From: Locusta migratoria
Taxonomy: Eukaryota > Arthropoda > Insecta > Orthoptera > Acrididae
Assembly (NCBI GenBank): GCA_026315105.1
Contig: CM048744.1
Location: forward strand, 657,017,676 to 657,081,675
Length of the DNA stretch: 64,000 nt
Reading direction: 5' to 3'
The notes beneath the pieces are model-generated. The model was not told where the DNA came from and ran no database searches. It saw only the letters and a list, made by a program, of their open reading frames with translations. The position numbers and the translations under genes were made by a program. Shown one piece after another: positions 55,985-64,000 of this stretch (positions are counted from its first letter, which is position 1; the number at the start of each line of letters is the position of its first letter).

Positions 55985-56005
55985 TGTCGGGATAGCTCAG
56001 TCAGT
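55985..56005 (+). mobile_element. SINE-D 5' part, left half of interrupted copy
   Basis: TGTCGGGATAGCTCAGTCAGT is the first 21 bases of a SINE-D head, stopping inside the D-loop/A box. Its continuation is found 5.5 kb away at 61548. Confidence 0.85.
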
Positions 56006-56138
56006 CTCGTCGCGGCTGCGGCGGTATGAAGACCTGAGGCGGTGTGCGGAGCGGCGCGCTGTGGCGAGTTTGTTTACGTCTGCGCGGTGAGTCGCGTGCA
56101 TACAGCGTAGTCTTAGCTGTGTAGAATACCATGGAACC

Positions 56139-57618
56139 ATGAATCAAACTAAGATACCCTGAAGTTCAGCTTTGACACGACTTTCCCTAGACCGAGCTCT
56201 TTCGAAGTCGAAAACTGGATAGAAGAAACCGTTAAGATATCTGCCGACGAAGTCATTGGAATTAACTTTTCTATCGTGACGAGTGTGGTCTTTCTTAAAG
56301 TTATAAATTCAGACGTATGTGACAGAGTAGTAGCAAGCAGTGGAGGGGCCTTGAAATTTAAATACAGTTACGGTGCTGTCGGAAATGTTACTGTCTCGCA
56401 CGCAGGACTTGGTATCAGAACAGTGCGAATATTCGAACTACCTTTTGAAACAACAGCGGAACAAATTAATGCGGTCCTAGCGCCGTATGGCAGGGTGCTG
56501 AACAATTTTGCAGAAAAGTTTTCTCAGAGACACAAATTCCCTGTATTAAGCGGAGTGCGACAGGTTAAGATAGATTTAACAAAACATATCCCTTCTTACA
56601 TCAATGTAGGCGGACACCGAGGAATTGTAATATACGATGGGCAGCCGAAGACTTGCGCTGGCTGCGGCGCGACAGGCCACGTCAGAGCGCAGCAGTGTTT
56701 ACAACGCCGCGTGGCGCAGATACCAGCCGGGGAGGCCGCACGTCCTTCCGTGACAACGGCGCTGCCCCTGACTTACTCGTCGACGCTAACTGCAGTGCAA
56801 ACCGCGACTCCGCCTTTAGATACCCCGCCGTCGCACGGCAATGACAAACGTGCTGTTGCGCTGAGTCACAGAAAGCGTTCCTGCAAACCCAAACGTTGAC
56901 GTACTTTCAACTGCGGAGTCTCCTCCAGACACACATATGGAAATGAGTGATGATGGAGCACCGAATGAACCGGACCGTGAACTAACAGATTTGGGTGAAG
57001 CCGTCCCTATATCTATACCTAACGATGTACGGGAGTTAATGGAACTTGTACCTAGTAATGAGAACAACTCGACGGAACAACGAACCTCTGATACTGATGG
57101 TTCGGAATCATCAAAAGAATCATCAAATAAGTCGCCCTCAACAAAGAAGACAAAGAAACGGAGACGAGCCCACCAGGGTGCTAATCAAGTCGCCCCTTTA
57201 CTGAGGGGTAAAGAAGATTATTACCAAGATCCGTAATGAAAATTCTGTGACTGCTGATGTGAGTAAGCCGATCTTGGGAGAAATGGATATCGAGATGTCT
57301 GCCTCTTCCGGATCGATTTCTCACCAAGAGTCGAGTGGTGGCACAGCCTCTATTCCGGCTACACTGTTAGCACTGGACTCCTCTGCAAAGGTACAACAAA
57401 CAGAGGATTTGCACCAGCCCACAAGTCCAAAATCCTGGGCAGAGGAAATGAAATAAGCAGATGAGAACGCTGATACAGCCGCGGTCCAGAAATTGGGGCC
57501 GGAATCCTCAACCACCTTGAAGGAGCAGCCCGCAACTACAACAGATGCCACTATGGTAGCCCCGATTGAGGAACTTGAGCTTCTATTCTCAGTCACCCTA
57601 ACAGGACAAAGTAACTAA
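56139..57618 (+). pseudogene. LINE ORF1 (gag-like RNA-binding protein), frameshifted
   Basis: The likely start is ATG 56139 (MNQTKIP), where one indel leads into the frame KFSFDTTFPRPSSFEVENWI. A central RRM-like region (VRIFELPFETTAEQINAVL, APYGRVL near 56430-56500) and a zinc-knuckle CAGCGATGHVRAQQC (56656-56700, spacing CX2CX4HX5C, one residue longer than usual) follow. A shift near 56860 moves to an acidic, Ser/Thr-rich segment with KKTKKRRRAH. Another shift near 57205 leads to the C-terminal part with a TAA at 57454 and the end at about 57618. ORF1 proteins coat LINE RNA. Three shifts and one stop make it non-functional. Confidence 0.8.
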
Positions 57619-57634
57619 TAGCAACCCTAACGCC

Positions 57635-60600
57635 ATGAATCAGTCGCAAGCATATAAAATAGCCACCCTCAACATAAATAAGATCCGGTCAGGTTTGCGG
57701 CTGTCCATGTTACAGGATCTGTTACGTGCTGCCGACATTGACATCATATTGCTACAGGAAGTGGCTGCCATAGAACTCGAACACATTGCCGGATATAATG
57801 CTATCACTAATCCGGGAAGTGGAGAGGATCTCGGGACAGCTGTTTTGGCAAAAGAAGGCATCATAATGACTGATGTGGAAAAATTACCGAATAGCAGGGG
57901 AATTGCAGTCACAGTCTACCGCACTCGCATAATTAACGTATATGCGCCATCTGACAGTAGCAACCGGCGAAGCAGAGCAGAATTCTTTACCAGTGAAATA
58001 GTACCGCTATTTGGCCGGAATTATGATCACCTAATACTTGCAGGTGACTTTAATTGTGTGCTGCACCGCAAACACCAGACGCCCAATTTCAACACATCGA
58101 TAGAACTGAAACGTGTCGTCAACGAACTGCATTTAATTGACACTTGGTAACACCTGCACGGCATGTTACAAGGTTTCACGTATGTCACGAGCCATTCTGC
58201 TAGTCGGCTGGACAGAATATACGTCACCGAACAACTCACTTCTTCCGCCCTACACTCCGAAATTTGGCCGACTATCTTATCAGACTATGCCGCATATATA
58301 TGTACAGTTAACATGTGGAAACAAGGCACATACCGTGCCAGAGGCACGTGGAAACTGAATAACTCCATTCTCCATGATGTAGAATGTCAGCGTGCTTTTA
58401 ATGACACATGGACGGAATGTGAACGTAGAGTAGCACAGTTCAACTCAGTGACGGAATGGTGGCTCAAACATGCCAAACCAAGGATACGAAGAATGTTACA
58501 AACTTATTCGCGAGAAAAGTATTACTGGCAAAAGAAGACCACAGAATTTTACTTCTCTTGCCTAAGAGAGCTATATAAATCGGACGCAACGATAATCGAC
58601 AATTACGTACAAATAAAGCGAATTAAAGCAAAACTTCTGAAACTTAAACGGCAACAGTGTAATGGGTACAAAGTCCGGTCTAGGTCCGATAACCTGATAG
58701 AGCAAGAAGAACCTTCCATGTTCCATGTAATTCGCGAGAATAAGAGAGGGAAAAGAAAAATTATCACACAACTCCGGTTACGAGATGGGACCACCCTCGT
58801 GCAGCAACACGAAATAAAAAATGTAATCCATTATCACCTGGAAGAGCTGCTGGCAACGGGAAGCAATGACGCAATAATGCAACAGGAGCTGCTACGCAAC
58901 CTTCAAGGGACTTTAAGGGACGCACAAGCAGAGAATCTCCTTAAAGACATTGATGAGGAGGATCTAGAATATGCCATACACCGAAGTCCCAAAAACAAGT
59001 CGCCGGGCCCTGACGGTCTCACCGCGGAATTCTATAAAATTTTTCGCGAACAACTGCAGCCAAAATTAGTAGCTATGTGTAATGAATTGTTGCAGCCACA
59101 TTTTAATCTGCCTAAAGAGCTGGTAGAAGGAATTGCAGTTTTCGTCCCTAAACATCCAGAAAGCAGACTTATTGACGATTTTAGACCTCTGACACTACTC
59201 AATTGTGACTACAAAATCGTGGCACGAGTAATTGCCCATAGATTGAAACCTATGCTGAATTCAGTAATAGGCAGATACCAAACGTGCGTGGGTCTTGACA
59301 GGACAATACAATAAAATTTATGCGAATACAGAGACGTGATCACTACAGCAGAGGCTTGCAAACTTCAGTGTGCCTTGGTATCACTTGATTTTGCGAAGGC
59401 ATTTGATAAAGTGAATCACCAGTACCTCTTGAGCACTATGCGTGCTAGGGGCTTCCCGCAACGTTTCACGAACTTCATCAGTGAAATCCTCAGTAAAGGT
59501 GTTACAAGAGCATTAGTGAATGGACAGCTCACAAAAGAAATCAGATTAAAGAGCTCGGTGAGACAGGGCTGCCCTTTGTCAATGGCACTTTTTGCTATCG
59601 CCATTGAACCCCTGCTTGCTACACTGAACCAACGTCTACGAGGATTGACAATCCGTGGACTCAAGATTGCCTGAAATGCCTACACGGATGACGTCGGTTT
59701 CTTAGTCACGGACGAACGGGAGTTAGGAGCAGCACTCCACATCGTCAAGCAATATGAACTTGCCTCAGGGGCGAGGTTAAATGAACGAAAGTGTGGTTTT
59801 ATGAACATAGGGAGTGGGATTGCAGTGCAGCACCATGAATACTTAACTCCAGTCTCCAAACTGACATGCTTAGGTATCGAATATCGGAGTAACATAAGGC
59901 ACACGATCGCTGTCAATTACCGCAATCTTCTCGCACGTCTGCGTGCATGCATACAGAGCCATTACATAAGAAAGCTTGATGACATACAGAGGGTTACCCT
60001 CGCTAATGTTTACATAACATCGCAGATGAACTACGTTGCACAAGTATTACCGATGCCACACTGGACAATGCAAAGAATTATGTCCGCCCTAGGTCACTTC
60101 GTCACTCGAGGGTACATCTTTAAAGTGAAATACGACACGCTCTCTTTGGCTGTTTGGGACGGCGGATTAAACCTTACGCATGTTGAATCTAAGACACGGG
60201 CGCTGTACGTGTGTAATACATATAAGATCTGGAAGAACTTACCTAATAGTTTAACAGCCCACCTGTTAAACGAGATAACGCCTACCAGTCTGAAGCCTCC
60301 AATCAACGTTCAACATATTCCGAGTGCTATGTCCCATTTCCAAACCTTTTTAATTGAGTTGAGCTACCTGCAATTAAACATGCAAGATGATGAGCTCATG
60401 ACGGTGCATAAAGTTTATAAGAAGTTAATGGAAACAAAGAACCGGAACATCATTGAACAAAAATATCCTAATCACAGATGGCAAATCACCTGGAACAACA
60501 TCCACTGCCGTGATTTGACAACTGCGGTCAGAGCCTCCTGGTATCGCTTAGTGAACAGGAAAGTCCACACCAACTCTAGGTTACATTCCATACATTTGGC

Positions 60601-60976
60601 GGACTCACCATTGTGCGCAACGTGCAACTTATTGGACAGCGACGAACATCTTTTTGTGTGCTCCAAGGTCCAAGACATATGGAACTTTATTCGGAAGAAG
60701 CTTGCAATCATGACAAGAACGTCGGTTCTTCGTATTAAACCTGATGATTTCTTGCACCCAGATACTGTTCCGTACCCTAAAACCAAGCGGAACTCCGTTA
60801 ACTGGCTGAAAGGACACTTCGTTCACTATTTAATATCACGCACAGCTAAAAGTAAAGAGAATTTCTCCATATATATAGTACAGGAACTTCACAAGTTATT
60901 AAGAAAAAAACATTACAAGCGAAACTATGCGAAGTTTCTAGAAGCAGTCTTCAAAGAAGAATTTAGAAACTACTGA
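57635..60976 (+). pseudogene. LINE ORF2 endonuclease-reverse transcriptase, one frame with three stops
   Basis: From ATG 57635 to TGA 60974-60976 there is no frameshift: 1,113 codons, interrupted by TAA at codon 172 (58148), TAA at 560 (59312) and TGA at 680 (59672). Endonuclease, residues 1-220: LNINKIRS, LLQEV, AGDFN near 137, SRLDRIYV near 189, then LSDY near 216 where SDH is expected. Reverse transcriptase, about 440-700: SPGPDGLTAEFY, DDFRPLTLLNCDYKI, SLDFAKAFDKVNH, RQGCPLS, and YTDD at 683-686 where YADD is usual. Later GGLNL near 843 and a CX2CX7HX3C finger at 994. It starts 17 bases after the ORF1 end. Inactive as it stands, but little decayed. Confidence 0.93.
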
Positions 60977-61537
60977 GTACCCCAGACATTTAAAAACATG
61001 GAACACGAAGATTGAATGTGCTTTGATATGTTTTGGAATAAGAGCATTTTAATCCATTTATTTTTCTATTATTTTAAATATTTATGTTCAATAAGTTCCA
61101 CATTTAAATGGCGAGAAGACGTCTTTCTTTTAATTATGTACACAGCATTCCCTTATGTATTAACATATGTAATAACAAAAATACAACACCTGACAGCTCA
61201 CGGTTCGCGAGTTAAGAGCAGATAAATAAAGAGAAGAGACAAAGAATTAAATCGAATTGTAGAAAGGATTGAAACTAAACGGTAACACTCATCTTTCGAG
61301 AAGACAAACTCGGAATCGTTCAGAGAACTAGAAAAACAGGGTTTCGACGAAGAAACTGTTTTATTTTACTCTTTCTATGGAAGAAGAATTTGATTCTCAT
61401 CGTGGAAGAGATCCATTAATTTCTACCTGCAGAAGAAAGGAAAATTATTTTACCAAAGGCCGATGAAGCCGACGCCGATGAAGGCGAATTTGGTGAGCGG
61501 AAGGACGGGTTGAAGGGGAGGAAGGAGACCCGAAAAG
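60977..61537 (+). other. LINE 3' untranslated region
   Basis: AT-rich at first, then purine-rich with a GCCGATGAAG repeat at 61458-61482 and GGAAGGA runs leading into the A tail. It holds no open frame of note. The boundary with the tail is defined by the tRNA-like sequence that follows. Confidence 0.7.
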
Positions 61538-61547
61538 AAAAAAAAAA

Positions 61548-61625
61548 GTCGGTAGAGCGCTTCCTCGCGAAAGACAAAAGTCCCAGGTTCGAGTCCCAGT
61601 TCCAGCAAATAATTTTTAATCTATT
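61548..61625 (+). mobile_element. SINE-D 3' part, right half of interrupted copy
   Basis: GTCGGTAGAGCGCTT begins in the D-loop. CGCGAAAGAC, the B box GGTTCGAGTCC (61587-61597) and TTCCAGCA then complete the tRNA-like head, and TTTTTAATCT matches the body. Together with 55985-56005 it reconstitutes a head like that at 55784-55984. Confidence 0.85.
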
Positions 61626-61714
61626 AATATGAATAAATAATCCCTGAGACGGATTTACGTCTCAAATATGTCAAAGACATTATTGATAGATGTGAAGCAT
61701 TGAATTAAAATTTG

Positions 61715-61772
61715 TGGTGCAGCCGGGAATCGAACCCGGACCTCCATGCTTACCAGGCAGACGTCTTAAACG
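61715..61772 (-). mobile_element. tRNA-like sequence, 3' part, target of the second LINE
   Basis: On minus: CGTTTAAGACGTCTGCC, an anticodon region, GGTCCGGGTTCGATTCCCGG (intact T-arm/B box) and TGCACCA at the end. The 5' quarter of the tRNA-like head is missing; instead an A14 tract precedes it. Too incomplete to be a tRNA gene. Confidence 0.75.
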
Positions 61773-61970
61773 TTTTTTTTTTTTTTGACGTCTTAACCGT
61801 TTTTTTTAATTATTTCTTTTTTATGTTTTTTTTTTAGCAGCCGGCAATTTTTTTTAATTTATTTAGGCTACACTCTAATTTTTTTTTATTGTAGGGTGAA
61901 AAATTAGTTCTCTAAATGATTAAGGAAGATTTCGGCGATAATGTCTGCTAGGGAGTTTCCCATGGCAAGT

Positions 61971-62031
<61 letters not shown>

Positions 62032-62115
62032 AAATTTTAGCAGCGGAATAGCACCTCAGCAATTTTTTTTTATTTTTTTATTTTATTTTTTATTTTTTTT
62101 ATGTTTTGTTTAATA
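61773..62115 (-). repeat. stacked A-rich tracts at the 3' end of the second LINE
   Basis: On minus, from the LINE outward: A-rich 62115-62063, A58 at 62030-61973, A-rich near 61895-61850, A-rich 61833-61800, then CGGTTAAGACGTC (61799-61787) and A14 (61786-61773). The phrase GCTGCTAAAA occurs before two tracts (62040 and 61840), suggesting repeated use of one tail. Confidence 0.75.
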
Positions 62116-64000
62116 ATAAGGAAAACATAGATTAGGGCCTCCATTACCCTTCTGCACGCCTTGTCCATGCGTAAATCGCTCATGAGCTGTCGTTCAGTGC
62201 CGCGTATAAAAAGCAAAAGAAATTTCATCCGTTTCGAATACGATGTCTCCAGCGATGAGTGCACGCTTATCAGCTGACAGTGCGCGCGTCCGTAGTTGAT
62301 GGCAGCAGCGAACGGTGAAACGTTTAGAGTGAGAAGCGCCGGAGTGGGTAAGAAGAATAAAGAAATAGTATTCCTCCTTATCGGCCATAGTCCTCCAAAG
62401 AGGGCATATGGTTTGGGAGAAACGCTCTGTGTAGCGCTACAGAATGAGAAGAATAAAGGCAAATAAACAATATACCGCGACAAAAGAGGTGATGAACGAC
62501 TCGGAGCGAACTTCTTAGAGGCGGAGCGCTGTCCACTAAAAATGAAGAAGCTCTTCTTTGTATGGTTACTTTTGCTTCGAATCAGTACTTTGAGAACGAA
62601 AATATCGACGCTGAAACTGATCATGGTGGTCGTAGGACAATATTTAACATATTTCCGTATAGTTGTGCATAGGTTCTGGTGTGTTTAATTTTATAGTGTT
62701 CACATTCAATATATGCGAAATATTCGACAAAACTAGTTTGACGGTGTTGGATGACGTAAGTAGCCGTGTGGCCAACAAACCAGATCACCGCGTTATTTTT
62801 AGTCCTGGGATACCTGAGCTTGTAAGGCCACAACAGCTCCTGCTTGTCTATGCATCTTTCGGTGGTTCGATCGAGGACAGCAAGTTGCTTGCAAAGGAAG
62901 TCGGTAATTGTCTTAGCTGGGCCGCAGGTCAGTCGGTGTTGCAAAGAGTCCACAAATCCGCATAGGTCGCATCTGGGGGTGTGGCTGCGGTTAATTTTAT
63001 GCAGCTTCTCGTTCGTGGGAATCTTGTCATTGGCCATCATGTACCACACTGATTGGACATGCGATGGTAAGATGTCGTTAAAGATGTTTCGCCATATGAT
63101 GTTCCACTTGTGGTGGGGATATTTCAATTCGATAGGGTTCCGCCTGGCAGTATCGGTTAAAAGGCCGTATATCGTCTTGTTATTCAAGACTGCTGTTCTC
63201 GCTCGGGTGTTGGCATCCTTGAATATGTAACTAAATTCCAGAGCATAAAGCTGCACGTGCAGAAATGTCCTGGGTATGGTTGTTATATTGACCGGAGGTT
63301 CCATGTCATGTGGACCCCACTGATGGAACAGGGTTTGAGCGACATTGGGTTCAGGATTGTCTATCATTTTCCGAAAACGATTTATGAGAAGTGCCTTACT
63401 TTGTGCTTTGATGTCTATTAAGTTGAGGCCACCTCTCGTATGTGGAAGCACCAACGAGTCAAAACTAACCTTAAAAAACTGCCTCTCATTATAAACCAGC
63501 AACATGCCCTCTGGATGCTCGCTGCAATGGGCGCTGGGGCTGGAAGAATTTGTGCAAGATAGCTGAATTTACTGGCAACAGTTAGCCTCACCGTCTGTAC
63601 CTTTTGGACAATATTGAGGTGTCTATCGCCGAACGAGTAAAGTACAGCCCGAAACTGGTTGAGCATATCAGCCCAATTACGCGTGTTCATCTTGTCGGGG
63701 CTACTATTAAGATATATTCCAAGAGACCGATTATCACTGCTAGTAGAGCACCAGTCAATGTTGCCAACGTTGGTAATGCCGCTCCCAATGTGCAGCAAAA
63801 CTGACTTCCTGGTGTTCAATGTTGCACCTGTTGCCGCTGAAAACTCTTGAATGATCTGCCCAGCTTTCATCATATCCTGTGTCGATGATATACCAATGCA
63901 CCGGTCGTCCGCATAAGCTATACAGGATTGCCTTGCGCTCCCAATGTTGAGTCCGGAAATTCCTTCAGTGATCGTGATCAGTAAGGGTTCCATGACCAGG
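61800..64000 (-). mobile_element. second L1/Tx1-type LINE, 3' part, runs off window
   Basis: Related to but distinct from the 56-61.5 kb element. The coding part ends at 62621, followed by about 500 bases of 3' region and the A-rich tail next to a tRNA-like sequence. The reverse transcriptase N-terminus, endonuclease and ORF1 would lie beyond base 64000. Antisense open frames here are shadows. Confidence 0.85.
62621..63995 (-). pseudogene. LINE ORF2 C-terminal part, one frameshift
   Basis: The start region has AYADD with the catalytic YADD intact (63904-63915), GATLNTRKSVLL, IVQKVQTVRLTVASKFSYL and CCWFIMRGSF. At the A6 run 63473-63478 the frame shifts by one base, continuing FKVSFDSLVLPHTRGGLNLI, KYPHHKWNIIWRNIF, and the finger CDLCGFVDSLQHRLTC (CX2CX7HX3C, same spacing as the first LINE), then RYPRTKNNAVIWFVGH to the stop at 62621. 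A single homopolymer shift in about 455 codons is light damage and could even be a sequencing error. Confidence 0.88.

Larger units (their letters stand above)
56006..61547 (+). mobile_element. L1/Tx1-type LINE, near full length (~5.54 kb)
   Basis: A GC-rich 5' untranslated region (56006-56138), ORF1, ORF2, a 570-base 3' region and a terminal A-rich tail with A10 at 61538-61547. GTCAGT (56000-56005) and GTCGGT (61548-61553) border it, a 6-bp duplication with one change. Both borders belong to one tRNA-like SINE-D head, interrupted in its D-loop. Clade is judged from the reverse transcriptase block PLTLLNCDYKI, the GGLNL motif downstream and the C-terminal CCHC finger; Tx1/L1 group is favoured, R1/I less likely. 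Confidence 0.85.

Noticed and set aside
59416..59664. Minus-strand frames within the LINE
   Set aside because: Antisense shadows of the reverse transcriptase.
10592..62030. Two T/A tracts both exactly 58 bases (10592-10649 and 61973-62030)
   Set aside because: Homopolymer lengths are unreliable in assemblies and the contexts differ; treated as coincidence.
62070..62624. 184-codon minus-strand frame after the LINE stop
   Set aside because: It falls in the LINE 3' region and ends in Lys/Ile runs from the A-rich tail; no domain recognised.
1..64000. CRISPR arrays, bacterial operons, endogenous virus genes
   Set aside because: No regularly spaced repeats with unique spacers, no ribosome-binding or operon organisation, and no recognisable viral protein anywhere in the window.

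Overview
The window looks like intergenic or intronic DNA from a large insect genome. The commonest repeat is a tRNA-derived SINE body ending in ACAAACATTTGAACATTTT, together with RTE/CR1-like LINEs, Tc1/mariner relics and foldback elements. From memory this mix is typical of Orthoptera (grasshopper/locust type); that is recognition, not a database match. No bacterial or viral features, no CRISPR array, and no host protein-coding exon could be supported. Nearly all recognisable protein sequence belongs to decayed transposable elements.

Layout. 1-900: minus-strand LINE endonuclease domain. 2.0-2.4 kb: 5' end of an IS630/mariner-type element. 4.0 kb: LINE 3' end. 5.2 kb: SINE. 6.3-6.96 kb: transposase C-terminal relic. 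8.4, 10.5 and 11.6 kb: SINEs, one with a T58 expansion. 12.06-12.24 kb: minisatellite whose units are all multiples of three bases. 13.88-14.37 kb: hAT-like MITE with an 8-bp target duplication. 14.8-17.1 kb: two copies of one LINE 3' half, one split by a SINE. 17.85-18.16 kb: tRNA-like composite repeat with a terminal hairpin. 19.1, 24.7 and 27.0 kb: SINEs. 28.9-30.5 kb: internally deleted mariner beside a 685-bp foldback. 31.2-33 kb: SINE, foldback, SINE, RTE-like LINE. 34.9 and 36.7 kb: SINEs, the second nested. 37.27-38.63 kb: full-length Tc1 relic. 38.70-39.03 kb: palindromic repeat. 41.3-43.5 kb: foldback, then a Tc1 relic split by a second foldback, then a SINE. 50.74-51.70 kb: large foldback with T45. 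51.87-52.41 kb: three-part Tc1/mariner/SINE chimera. 53.2-54.4 kb: mariner remnants. 55.1-56.0 kb: DNA-transposon 5' end and a SINE pair. 56.0-61.55 kb: nearly full-length L1/Tx1-type LINE with ORF1 and ORF2. 61.7-64.0 kb: a second, related LINE on the minus strand, running off the window.

The most interesting observation concerns the two L1/Tx1-type LINEs. Each has its poly(A) end joined to the D-loop (A-box) region of a tRNA-like sequence, within about three bases of the conserved GG. The two tRNA-like sequences are different. For the first LINE both halves of the interrupted tRNA-like SINE are present, and an uninterrupted copy of that SINE lies next door as an empty-site control. This suggests a retrotransposon lineage that targets the tRNA D-loop/A-box.
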